Below, one piece after another: positions 25,542 through 33,312 of a DNA stretch of 64,000 nucleotides. The stretch's first letter is position 1, and every line of letters begins with the position of its first letter. The notes under the pieces were generated by a model that worked only from the letters and a program-made list of their open reading frames with translations, was not told the origin of the DNA and did no database searches. The translations under genes and the position numbers were made by a program. The DNA comes from Saprospira grandis str. Lewin (GTDB taxonomy: Bacteria; Bacteroidota; Bacteroidia; Chitinophagales; Saprospiraceae), in NCBI RefSeq assembly GCF_000250635.1, contig NC_016940.1:1542995-1606994 (forward strand). The letters run 5' to 3'.

Positions 25542-26183
25542 TTACTGCTTCTTACCTACAAAACTAATGTATTCCCAGACCCCCATATAAGCCGACCGCA
25601 CTTTGTTCACTATAGGCTCAAAGTTGTCTCGCAAAAAAGGACGCAAATGCCCGTCCATCCGCACATGATGATTCCCCATATGACTCTTGAACCAGCCCTG
25701 CTTGCTGTCATGAAAATCGACTACCGCTATATAGCCCCCTACTTTGAGGTCTTTCTTGGCCTGCTTCAATAAGTCTTCCCACTGTGGGTTGATCATGGTC
25801 AATGAATAAGAAAACAAAATGGCATCATACTGCCCGTTTTGCCCCTCCGCATCCTGGCCATAAGGCTCATGCACAACCTGCACCCGCTGACCAAATGGCG
25901 CCACCTTCTTGCTCGCAATATCGACCATATCCGTAGAGACCTCATAGGCCTTGATCTCCGCCGCAGGAAAGGTCTCGGCCAATATCTTCGTATTGAAACC
26001 CGTCCCACATCCTACTTCCAAGATCTTTATCGAGGCATTCCGCTCTAAGGGAATGTCTTTAATCACTTCTACCCGACCAAAGAGAAAACTCCATCGCGTT
26101 AGATCATAAATTTTTGACTGAAATTTGTAGTACTGGTCCATACTACTCGCTTGCTCTTTCGAGTCTTTATGCGCTGTTCCCAT
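25542..26183 (-). CDS. btaB: SAM-dependent N-methyltransferase, BtaB-like (betaine lipid synthesis)
   Basis: 213 residues. Starts with a YYKFQSKIYDLTRWSFLFGR helix pair typical of lipid methyltransferases such as BtaB and PmtA, then SAM motif I ILEVGCGTGFNTK (about 59-71), AYEVSTDMVD and AILFSYSLTMIN. The proposed reaction is three N-methylations of diacylglyceryl-homoserine to diacylglyceryl-N,N,N-trimethylhomoserine (DGTS). Lies 29 bases after the btaA-like gene and 16 before the phosphoesterase gene. The function is assigned from gene order plus family; a different lipid amine as substrate is possible. Confidence 0.78.
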   Translation of the reverse strand: MGTAHKDSKEQASSMDQYYKFQSKIYDLTRWSFLFGRVEVIKDIPLERNASIKILEVGCGTGFNTKILAETFPAAEIKAYEVSTDMVDIASKKVAPFGQRVQVVHEPYGQDAEGQNGQYDAILFSYSLTMINPQWEDLLKQAKKDLKVGGYIAVVDFHDSKQGWFKSHMGNHHVRMDGHLRPFLRDNFEPIVNKVRSAYMGVWEYISFVGKKQ

Positions 26184-26212
26184 ACACTAATTCTTGTTCT
26201 TGATGTACAAAC

Positions 26213-27370
26213 TTATTTCACTGTCCCTAAATAAACACTGCCATAAGTCCCTACCCGATCCTGAAAATGACTTTCCTTCAATTCCTCCTCCGAGGAAACC
26301 CAACTGACCCGCTCTTTCACAAAATCAGGAAAGAAGTCGATCCGCATGGCCGCAGAACGCATCAAGATTTTTGTGCCCGGCCGACTGTTCGCCAAAATAC
26401 ACTGCCACTCTTCCTCTAAAGCAGGCACATCATGCGCCGCCAACCAATCCTGATGGTCCAATAGTACATAATGACTGTATTTGCCCGGATTGTCCTTCAG
26501 AAATTGAGAAAAACTTGTCGTATGCGTATGGATGTTGTCCGCCCGCTCTCGCAATGATAAATAATTCTCCTCTCGCAAATAACTCGGACAGCAATCTTTG
26601 GTGTAATGCCCATTTACATAGACCTGCCAAAAGTAGTTTTCCTTGATGTCCAATTCCGTAAATACATGCCGAACCGCATCTACCACAAAACTACTCACGC
26701 CCCCAGGATATTCTTCAGTAATTAACCGACGCTGCGCTCTAGGTACACCCGCCAAGGCCAAAGAAAAATGCCGACTGATGGTCCAACGTACCGCCTTGTT
26801 AAACAATTTGCGCTCTACCTGCTCAAAATATTGCTCCTGCTCTTCTAAGGTCTCCGCCTTGAGCAATTTCAATACCTTGCTGTGCAAACTAGGCCGCATC
26901 TGCATATAACGCACAAACAACCAGGCTAATGTGCCCGAAGATCCTCTATAATAAAAACTCTTCTTAGGCCCCTTGCCCTCAAAGTAGCTCATCTTTTGGT
27001 CCCAAAATTCCTGCGCATAAGCCGGCAAATGTGGACGCAATTGCTGCCGATAAACTTCCTCCGCCTGCGCATGCTTGCCATCGCCAAAGTAGTCGTACAA
27101 CTCATCATAAGAGCTATGCTTAAATAAGCTCTTCTTAAATTCTAATAAGGCATTCTGCCGAGAATTTAAATCAATACAATGAATGGCCTTGGGGTCATCC
27201 AACAGATAATCTAGGGCATTGCAACCCGCACTCGTAATCATCACAATCTCGCTATCTGGCTCAATTTGCATCAATTCACGATCGCAACGAGGGTCTTCCC
27301 AACAAATGTTGTAAACAAGGCTTCCACCATGCACATTCTTAAATACCCAATCTCTAAAATGGTTAATCAT
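26213..27370 (-). CDS. btaA: diacylglycerol 3-amino-3-carboxypropyltransferase BtaA-like (DUF3419)
   Basis: 385 residues from ATG 27370. Begins INHFRDWVFKNVHGGSLVYNICWEDPRCDREL, matching the N-terminus of BtaA proteins. SAM-binding motif ITSAGCNALDYLL (about 46-58) and CIDLNSRQ follow, with the rest typical of DUF3419 (FYRGSSGTLAW, YWQVYVNGHY-like, HYVLLDHQDW). BtaA moves the aminocarboxypropyl group of SAM to diacylglycerol to give diacylglyceryl-homoserine at the membrane. The frame extends to a TTG at 27442, but that lies inside the promoter -7 box, so it was rejected. First gene of the operon; a palindrome overlaps the predicted transcription start. Confidence 0.87.
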   Translation of the reverse strand: MINHFRDWVFKNVHGGSLVYNICWEDPRCDRELMQIEPDSEIVMITSAGCNALDYLLDDPKAIHCIDLNSRQNALLEFKKSLFKHSSYDELYDYFGDGKHAQAEEVYRQQLRPHLPAYAQEFWDQKMSYFEGKGPKKSFYYRGSSGTLAWLFVRYMQMRPSLHSKVLKLLKAETLEEQEQYFEQVERKLFNKAVRWTISRHFSLALAGVPRAQRRLITEEYPGGVSSFVVDAVRHVFTELDIKENYFWQVYVNGHYTKDCCPSYLREENYLSLRERADNIHTHTTSFSQFLKDNPGKYSHYVLLDHQDWLAAHDVPALEEEWQCILANSRPGTKILMRSAAMRIDFFPDFVKERVSWVSSEEELKESHFQDRVGTYGSVYLGTVK

Positions 27371-27423
27371 AAAGTTTAGTTTGTTCGCCCAATTTAGGGG
27401 CGGCTGAGGGCCTTTGCTTTCAG

Positions 27424-27447
27424 GCCCAACTAGTTTGGGCAAAAATA
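27424..27447 (-). promoter_or_regulatory. btaA promoter -7 box (TATTTTTG) with overlapping palindromic operator candidate
   Basis: On the minus strand TATTTTTG occupies 27447-27440. Directly downstream, GCCCAA (27424-27429) and TTGGGC (27435-27440) form a 6-bp inverted repeat around CTAGT, covering the expected start of transcription. That placement suits a repressor site controlling the lipid operon. No -33 TTTG at the usual spacing. Confidence 0.45.
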
Positions 27448-27531
27448 AACATTTTTTGCAGACTCACTAAACTAGATGTTAGGCAATGCTCGCTTTCTCC
27501 TCAGCCAATTCTGCTTCTAGCTTATTTTTTT

Positions 27532-27643
27532 GGGGCCTCCTGCCTACGGCAGGCGCTACGTTGCGCAGCTCGCTCTTCGCTCGGCCCTGCGGCCTGACGG
27601 CCTGGGTCTGCGGCTGCGCCGCACTGCTGCACATCGCTAGGCC
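27532..27643 (+). repeat. GC-rich structured intergenic element, copy 10 (GGCCT/AGGCC type)
   Basis: T-run, GGGGCCTCC to CATCGCTAGGCC. Hairpins CCTGCC-tac-GGCAGG, GGCC-tga-CGGCC and TGCGGC-tgc-GCCGCA. Compact and complete, a good type copy. Confidence 0.9.
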
Positions 27644-27701
27644 GCTCAACAGTTATTTTCAAGCTTATCTTTCTGCTTCGGCCATAGGGCGGTTTACTTA
27701 A

Positions 27702-28237
27702 GCTATTCGCAATTTGTGAAACGGCAATTGTAAAGCCAGCTATGCTATTCGCAATTTGTGAAATGGCAATTGTAAACCCAGCTGTGCTATTTGCAATTTG
27801 TGTAATGGCAATTGTAAACCCAGCTGTGCTATTTGCAATTTGTGTAATGGCAATTGTAAACCCAGCTATGCTATTCGCAATTTGTGAAATGGCAATTGTA
27901 AAGCCAGCTATGCTATTCGCAATTTGTGTAACGACATTTGTAAATTGCGGTGAGCTATTTGTAATTTGTGAAAGGGCAATTGTAAACTGCGGTGAGCTAT
28001 TTGCAATTTGTGAAAGGGCAATTGTAAACTGCGGTGAGCTATTTGCAATTTGTGAAACGGCATTTGTAAACTGCGGTGAGCTATTCGCAATTTGTGAAAG
28101 GGCAATTGTAAACTACGGTATGCTATTCGCAATTTGTGAAATGGCAATTGTAAAGCAGGGTATGCTATTCGCAATTTGTGTAACGGCATTTGTAAACCCA
28201 GCTGTGCTATTCGCAATTTGTGTAACGGCATTTGTAG
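27702..28237. repeat. 42-bp tandem repeat array (13 units)
   Basis: GCTATTCG or a close variant recurs every 42 bases from 27702 to 28206; the last unit is incomplete. Each unit carries GCAATTTGTG and GGCAATTGTAAA, the latter with a CAATTG palindrome. Units fall into two sequence classes, one with ACCCAGCTGTG-type and one with CTGCGGTGAG-type junctions. Because 42 is a multiple of three, a plus frame (27742-28263) and a minus frame (27908-28318) stay open through it, but the predicted peptides are simple repeats without other support, and I do not call either a gene. Confidence 0.9.
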
Positions 28238-28306
28238 GGACTGTTCAGGAGTTTGTGCATTAGAATAAAATTTGGGCCTTAGCTGCTTAGGATTTGGCCA
28301 ATCATC

Positions 28307-28474
28307 GCCTAGGGACAAGCCCCTAGGCTAATCTAATGGGTTCAACCCTCTGCGAGGGCCTCAACTGTTGATATACAAGGCCTTGTTTAGTTGTTATCGC
28401 AGAGAAGGACCTCATCCAAAGGCCCTCTTTAGAGGGCTGTCTGAAAAAGCTAGCCTAGGGGCTTGTCCCTAGGC
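28307..28474. repeat. nested inverted-repeat structure bounded by 22-bp arms
   Basis: The 22-base arms 28307-28328 and 28453-28474 are exact reverse complements, and each is itself nearly palindromic (CCTAGGG near both ends). Inside, CTCTGCGA (28348-28355) pairs with 28397-28404, CAACT (28362-28366) with AGTTG (28389-28393), and CAAGGCCTTG (28376-28385) is palindromic. GCCCTC-ttta-GAGGGC (28422-28437) forms a separate hairpin. This is far more pairing than expected by chance: a candidate structured RNA or non-autonomous mobile element. Confidence 0.75.
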
Positions 28475-28538
28475 AGCAAAAAGGGCAGACACAAAATTTT
28501 AAACAGTCTCTAACAATCCTCTCTTAGGGAAAAAGAAA

Positions 28539-28558
28539 ATCCCCTCGCAGGAGGGGAT
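28539..28558 (-). terminator. intrinsic terminator for the flippase operon (minus strand)
   Basis: Stem ATCCCCTC/GAGGGGAT with a 4-base loop; on the minus strand it is followed by TTTTCTTTTT. It lies beyond repeat copy 11, so the element would be transcribed in the flippase mRNA. Confidence 0.65.
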
Positions 28559-28621
28559 GGCAATTTGGTTCTTATGAACTTTATGAGCGTAGTAGGCAGA
28601 GAAAAGGGCCGAAGGCCCGCA

Positions 28622-28830
28622 GGCCTAGCGATGTGCAGCAGTGGCCGTCAGGCCAGACCAAGGCGGCAAAGCCGCCGCAGGGCCGAGCGAATAGCGAGCT
28701 GCGAAACGTAGCGCCCGCCGAAGGCGGGAGGCCCCAAAACAGCAGCGAGCTGCGGAACGACAACAAGAACTTTAGTTCGCAGTTCGACGACCGAAGGGAG
28801 TAACCGCCGCAGCTTTGCTGCGGAGGCCCC
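28622..28830 (-). repeat. GC-rich structured intergenic element, copy 11 (GGCCT/AGGCC type, with extension module)
   Basis: The core 28622-28735 has plus-strand GGCCTAGCGATG to GGGAGGCCCC, with hairpins TGGCC-gtc-AGGCCA, GGCGGC-aaa-GCCGCC and CCCGCC-gaa-GGCGGG. The extension to 28830 holds ACGACAACAAGAACT-stem-GCAGTTCGACGACC and a second GGAGGCCCC end with a CCGCAGC-ttt-GCTGCGG hairpin. Confidence 0.88.
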
Positions 28831-28846
28831 AAAACAGCAGCCTTCA

Positions 28847-30310
28847 CTAGCTTCCTTTCTGTAGCATTCTTTGAATAGATTGGCCAAAAATGAGGACGGC
28901 AAAAAGGGCAAAACAAAGCAGTTTGAGGGCCATATTGCCTAGTTCTAGGGCTTTTTGGTCCCAACCCAAGCCGTAATATAAAAGCGTAATGCCCAAAACG
29001 GGCAGCAAACTCAAGAGCATTTTGCCCAAAGGCAGGCGGGGCGCTTTCAGCCAATAATCGCAGACCAACCAACTGAGTAAAAACATAATCATATAGGAAA
29101 CCAAGGTGGTATAAGCCGCCGCCTGATAGCCATAGAGCGGGATAAAATAGAAGTTGAGCAGTAAATTGCCCAAAGCCGAGGCCAGCAAAATAACCGTCAG
29201 GTAAATATTGACCTTTTGGTACTGAATATAGCGGTTGTAGAGCAGCGACATACTATAAAAAATGTAGCCCAGAATAATTATGGGCACAATATAGAGCGAC
29301 TGCTGAAAATTATTTTTGCTAAAACTGAGCAGCAAACTGGCCAAATCGACCGCAAAGAGGAGGAGAAAAACGCCCCCCAGCAAACTCAACTTATGGATAC
29401 TATAGACCTGAGGGCCCAATTGCTCATACTTTTGCTCATTCATTATTTTATGATAAGCGGGATTGGCTGCATTTTGAAGGGCCGTAATCAGGCCCAGCAA
29501 GAGCATACCAATTTTGTAGGCAAAACTATAGAGGCCCGCCTCGGCATGGCCTAATTGGCTATTAATCAGCCATTGGTCAAAAGAATTGAGCAAAAAGCCT
29601 CCGATAGAATAGGGAATTAGGGGGAGGCCATAAGTCAAAGCGTACTGAAAATGCTTGCGTTCCAGATGAAAAGGCTGAATAAAAGGCCAGATACGCCAGA
29701 TAAAAATCAGGGCAAAAAAGCCAGCAGCCAGCATCTCCCCGATAATTTTGCCCATATAGACCCGGCCTGTTTCATGCAAAAGATACATCCCAACACAGGC
29801 CAAAGCGAACTTGCTATATTGCCAAGCCACATTAACAATGCTAATTTCCACACTCTTTTGCTGCTCTCTTTTGAGTTGGAAAAAAATATAGTAAAGCACC
29901 CCAACATAGCCCATCAATAGCAAATAGGCAATCGTTTCTACGGGCAAGTTAATAAACTCAGCAATCGAAACTCTAAAGTAATATGCCAAACCACCCAAGG
30001 CCAGATTAACCAAAGCCGTAGCAGTCAGCACCGTACTCACAAACCCCTTGACATCTGCTCCTTCCTCATGAAAATAGCGACTAATAGCCAAATGTAAATT
30101 AAAGGACAAAATAACAGAAACAACACTAAGGTAGGAAATAAATATACTAGCCACCCCATACTCTGCCTCATCCATAAAATAGGTAAAGACAGGCAGAGAA
30201 ACGATGCCTAGGCCTTGAGTCAAGAGCGTACCCAAAAAGTAGATACTAGAATGTTTAAACACATCAAAGAAAGAAAAAGAGCGCAAGCGCTCTAAAAGTT
30301 GGGCCAGCAT
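28847..30310 (-). CDS. oligosaccharide flippase (Wzx/MATE-like polysaccharide biosynthesis protein)
   Basis: 487 residues with about 12-14 membrane segments. The N-terminal FKHSSIYFLGTLLTQGLGIVSLPVFTYFM is typical of the oligosaccharide flippase (MVF/MOP) superfamily that moves lipid-linked glycans across the inner membrane. GLPLIPYSIGGFLLNSFDQWL and YNRYIQYQKVNIYLTVILLASALGNLLLN match the second half of the fold. It is downstream of an O-methyltransferase gene in the same direction (108-base gap). No glycosyltransferase cluster surrounds it, so the transported glycan cannot be inferred. Confidence 0.85.
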   Translation of the reverse strand: MLAQLLERLRSFSFFDVFKHSSIYFLGTLLTQGLGIVSLPVFTYFMDEAEYGVASIFISYLSVVSVILSFNLHLAISRYFHEEGADVKGFVSTVLTATALVNLALGGLAYYFRVSIAEFINLPVETIAYLLLMGYVGVLYYIFFQLKREQQKSVEISIVNVAWQYSKFALACVGMYLLHETGRVYMGKIIGEMLAAGFFALIFIWRIWPFIQPFHLERKHFQYALTYGLPLIPYSIGGFLLNSFDQWLINSQLGHAEAGLYSFAYKIGMLLLGLITALQNAANPAYHKIMNEQKYEQLGPQVYSIHKLSLLGGVFLLLFAVDLASLLLSFSKNNFQQSLYIVPIIILGYIFYSMSLLYNRYIQYQKVNIYLTVILLASALGNLLLNFYFIPLYGYQAAAYTTLVSYMIMFLLSWLVCDYWLKAPRLPLGKMLLSLLPVLGITLLYYGLGWDQKALELGNMALKLLCFALFAVLIFGQSIQRMLQKGS

Positions 30311-30418
30311 AAATGAACATTAAATTAATCGATAGAAGAAAATGGCCCTAGTAGAAAAAGCAAGCTGCTGCACTAGAAACCTAGTCCAGCAACTCCTTAT
30401 AGAAGCCTTTAAATGCCT

Positions 30419-31063
30419 TTACTTTTTTCGGATCATCATCATACCATCTCGGAGGGGTAAAAGCATAGGCTCCACCCGTTTATCTTCTCGAATCTTTTTA
30501 TTTAGGGCATCGATAGCGATTGTTTTTTTCCCTTTGAGCTCCTCCTCGGCCACCTTGCCGCTCCAGAGCACATTATCGATAATAATACATCCGCCGCTTC
30601 GCATTTTGGGTAAAATGAGTTCATAATAATTGTCATAATTCATTTTATCGGCATCAATAAATGCCAGATCCCAGTCATCGCTTAGCTGCGGAATAATATC
30701 TAGGGCGGCGCCGATGCGCAGCTCAATTTTTTGGGCCAGGTCAGCCTTCTTAAAAAAGCCATTAACGGCCTCCTCTAGCTCCTCATTAATGTCTATGGTC
30801 AGTAGGCGTCCGCCGGGCGCCAAACCTTGAGCCAAGCAAATAGCCGAATAGCCTGTAAAGGTCCCTACCTCTAAAATCTTTTTGGGGGCCAAGAGCTTGC
30901 TCAACAAAGCCAAAAAATGGCCTTGCAGCTGCCCAGAAATCATCTGAGGCATTAGTACATGCAAATGCGTATAGCGTTCTATCTCTTTGAGGATCTCATC
31001 GGGAAAAACCGCTGAATGCTGCTCGCAGTAATCTTGTATATTCTTGGGCGGAAAATCTAACAT
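30419..31063 (-). CDS. O-methyltransferase (caffeoyl-CoA/catechol OMT family 3)
   Basis: 214 residues, normal for the family. SAM motif I EVGTFTGYSAICLA (about 66-79), LTIDINEE for ribose binding, and the metal-binding DWDLAFIDADKMNYDNYYE and CIIIDNVLW are intact. It methylates hydroxyls on small aromatic or other metabolites with Mg2+; the substrate is unknown. The start at ATG 31063 gives the usual N-terminus. Divergent from clpS, which has a putative promoter in the 131-base gap. Confidence 0.92.
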   Translation of the reverse strand: MLDFPPKNIQDYCEQHSAVFPDEILKEIERYTHLHVLMPQMISGQLQGHFLALLSKLLAPKKILEVGTFTGYSAICLAQGLAPGGRLLTIDINEELEEAVNGFFKKADLAQKIELRIGAALDIIPQLSDDWDLAFIDADKMNYDNYYELILPKMRSGGCIIIDNVLWSGKVAEEELKGKKTIAIDALNKKIREDKRVEPMLLPLRDGMMMIRKK

Positions 31064-31144
31064 AAATTGCTGTTTTGTAGTGCGTTAATCTTTTTTAAGC
31101 CATTTTTAATAGCAAAAAAATTAGACATATTAGTTTAATATACG

Positions 31145-31152
31145 TATATTTG
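31145..31152 (+). promoter_or_regulatory. putative -7 box (TATATTTG) of clpS
   Basis: TATATTTG fits TAnnTTTG and lies 42 bases before the clpS ATG at 31195; -33 not clear. Confidence 0.45.
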
Positions 31153-31194
31153 ATTAAGGTCAAAATTTAGCCAAATTTAAAAATATACTACGCT

Positions 31195-31500
31195 ATGTGG
31201 AAGGAGCCAGCTATTTTTTCGCAAAGAAAAGAATATCACGAAGAGGAAGAGGTCCTATTAATGGACCCCTTAAAAGATGAAATCAAGCTTTTGGTTTACA
31301 ATGACGACCACAACACCTTTGATTGGGTCATTGAGTCTTTTATGGAGGTTTGCGGTCATACCAGCATTCAGGCCGAGCAATTGAGCTATATGATTCACTT
31401 TAATGGCAAGGCGGTGGTAAAAACAGGGACCAAAGCCAAGCTAAAGCCGATGAAAGAGGCCTTGTTAGATCGGGGTTTATCGGCTGTTTTGGAGGATTAA
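31195..31500 (+). CDS. clpS: ATP-dependent Clp protease adaptor ClpS
   Basis: 101 residues. After a variable acidic N-terminus (residues 1-25) comes the ClpS core: KLLVYNDDHNTFDWVIESFMEVCGHTSIQAEQ, with the DD pair that binds the alpha-amino group of N-degrons, then MIHFNGKAVVKTG. It delivers proteins with bulky hydrophobic N-terminal residues to ClpAP. aat follows 95 bases downstream in the same direction, and Aat creates exactly such N-degrons, so the pair encodes the bacterial N-degron pathway. Confidence 0.95.
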   Translation: MWKEPAIFSQRKEYHEEEEVLLMDPLKDEIKLLVYNDDHNTFDWVIESFMEVCGHTSIQAEQLSYMIHFNGKAVVKTGTKAKLKPMKEALLDRGLSAVLED

Positions 31501-31549
31501 AACGAACTACCTACTAACCTAAGTTGGACAAACATTGCAGTAATTAATG

Positions 31550-31569
31550 GGGGCTTGGCCCCTTTTTTT
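31550..31569 (+). terminator. short terminator or attenuator between clpS and aat
   Basis: Small stem GGGGC-ttg-GCCCC followed by seven T. The stem is only 5 bp, so partial readthrough into aat is likely. Confidence 0.6.
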
Positions 31570-31595
31570 ATGAACTCAATTTAAACATAACATAT

Positions 31596-32303
31596 ATGTA
31601 CAACTTTCTTTCAAATGACAACATTGACGAATTTCCGCCCATAGAAGAGGATTTGGATGGTATTGTAGCGGTTGGGGGGCAGCTAACGACCGCCCGTTTG
31701 CTTTCTGCTTATCGCAAGGGGATTTTCCCTTGGACTGCTGCCAAGCAACCTATTATGTGGTGGTCTCCGGATCCGCGGATGCTCATGCGGCCAGAGGAGG
31801 TAAAGATTAGTAAGTCCATGCGGAAAATCTTGGCCCGTGGAGACTTCAAAATCACTTTGGACACCGCCTTTGAGGAGGTGATTCGCAACTGTGCTAATAT
31901 TCCCCGCCGCGGCCAGGAGGTTGCCGAGGGAGAAGAATCTGGGGCTTGGCTCTTGGAGGATATGCAAGAGGCCTACATCAACCTGCATAAGGCGGGGCAT
32001 GCCCATTCTGTAGAAGCCTGGCAAGATGGCGAATTGGTTGGGGGGCTATATGGTGTAGCTGTGGGTTGGAACTTCTCTGGGGAGTCTATGTTTTCCAAGG
32101 TTTCTAATGCCTCTAAGGCGGCCTATTTGACCTTAGTGCCGCTTTTGGGCCAGCTTGGTTTTCAGTGGATTGACTGCCAGATGTACACGGAGCATTTATC
32201 CAGTCTTGGGGCTCGGCTCTATCCTCGAAAAATTTACTTAGACTTTCTTAAGGAGAATGAGCAGGAACCTGGTATTCAGGGTTCTTGGACGCATTTGCTT
32301 TAG
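31596..32303 (+). CDS. aat: leucyl/phenylalanyl-tRNA--protein transferase
   Basis: 235 residues, typical length. Transfers Leu or Phe from aminoacyl-tRNA to N-terminal Arg/Lys of proteins in the cytoplasm. Conserved blocks are FPPIEEDLDGIVAVGG, YRKGIFPWTAAKQPIMWWSPDPRM, AHSVEAWQDGELVGGLYGVAVG, GESMFSKVSNASKAA and FQWIDCQMYTEHLSSLGA. The gene order clpS-aat couples production of the N-degron with its recognition. The start ATG 31596 follows the attenuator by about 26 bases. Confidence 0.96.
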   Translation: MYNFLSNDNIDEFPPIEEDLDGIVAVGGQLTTARLLSAYRKGIFPWTAAKQPIMWWSPDPRMLMRPEEVKISKSMRKILARGDFKITLDTAFEEVIRNCANIPRRGQEVAEGEESGAWLLEDMQEAYINLHKAGHAHSVEAWQDGELVGGLYGVAVGWNFSGESMFSKVSNASKAAYLTLVPLLGQLGFQWIDCQMYTEHLSSLGARLYPRKIYLDFLKENEQEPGIQGSWTHLL

Positions 32304-32387
32304 TTAGCTTTTGGAGCTGTCCTGGGTCGTTAATGGCTTGGGGCGGCTCATTTATCCCCCGCTCCTATTTTAACCACCATAATCAAT

Positions 32388-33233
32388 ATGAACAGAAAAG
32401 AGCGAAAACGTTTTGGTTCTGCAGAAAGCCCTTGCTTAGAGATGGGGTATGAGGCGGGGCCTCGAGAGGAATTGGTCCAGAAAGGCTTATTGGTTCTTTG
32501 GGCTAAAAATACGGTATCTATAGAAGTAGATGGAGAGCCCTTAGCCTTGGGGCCGGATGAGCTTCTTTTTTTGGGGCCAGAACAAAGGCGGCAATTTTTG
32601 GCGATAGATGGCCTCTCCTACTTACAATTTAATCCCTTATTTCACTGTATTTTGGAGCAGGACCAAGAACTGGGCTGTAAGGGGCGCCTATTTTTTTCGG
32701 CTGCAGAGCTGCCTAAAATTGCCTTATTGGGCAGATTGGGACAAAAGATCAAACAAATTTGGGCCGAGATAGAGGAAGAGCTGGTCCTAGAAGCGCCGCA
32801 TAAGCTCAGTTTATTGCGTAGTCTGCTGCGCAACCTACTTATCTATGCCAACCGCCTTTATTTGGAGAACCACCAAAAAGCGGCAGAAAAATGGCCACAG
32901 GAAGAGCTGGTTCGAGAATTTTACTATTTGGTCAATCAGCATTTTAGAGAAAAGACCAAAGTGAGTGATTATGCCAAATTGCTACATCGCTCGCCCAAAA
33001 CGCTGAGCAATCTGCTCAAGGAATTGGGCCATAAAAGTCCGCAGCAGTATATTCAAGAAAGGAGAACCCTAGAAGCTCGGCGTTTACTTATTTACAGTAA
33101 TAAATCAATAGCTGAAATTAGCAGCGAATTGGGCTTTGAGGAAAAGCGCAGTTTTAGTCGTTTTTTTAAGCAGCAAACCCAATTCTCCCCCACTGAGTTT
33201 AGGCGGCAAAAAGGAAATATGGCTACATCTTAG
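32388..33233 (+). CDS. AraC-family transcriptional regulator
   Basis: 281 residues. The N-terminal part (1-180) has beta-strand pattern typical of a cupin-like sensor (GPDELLFLGPEQRRQFL), then a C-terminal double helix-turn-helix: KVSDYAKLLHRSPKTLSNLLKELGHKSPQQYI and SIAEISSELGFEEKRSFSRFFKQQTQFSPTEFRRQ. No ligand-binding residues can be named. It lies between aat and osmC on the plus strand with an 84-base gap to aat. Its targets may include the downstream osmC-like gene. Confidence 0.9.
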   Translation: MNRKERKRFGSAESPCLEMGYEAGPREELVQKGLLVLWAKNTVSIEVDGEPLALGPDELLFLGPEQRRQFLAIDGLSYLQFNPLFHCILEQDQELGCKGRLFFSAAELPKIALLGRLGQKIKQIWAEIEEELVLEAPHKLSLLRSLLRNLLIYANRLYLENHQKAAEKWPQEELVREFYYLVNQHFREKTKVSDYAKLLHRSPKTLSNLLKELGHKSPQQYIQERRTLEARRLLIYSNKSIAEISSELGFEEKRSFSRFFKQQTQFSPTEFRRQKGNMATS

Positions 33234-33312
33234 GGAAAAACGGTCTTTTTTTTCGTTCAGCAATCTGTTTACTTTGCAGTATACAAGTATTACTATTAAA
33301 AGCATTCATCTA

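Noticed and set aside
27371-27442. TTG start at 27442 for the BtaA-like gene
   Set aside because: It falls within the predicted -7 box; ATG 27370 gives the normal BtaA N-terminus.
27742-28263. Genes inside the 42-bp array
   Set aside because: Both strands stay open only because 42 is divisible by three; the products are 14-residue repeats without a signal peptide or other support.
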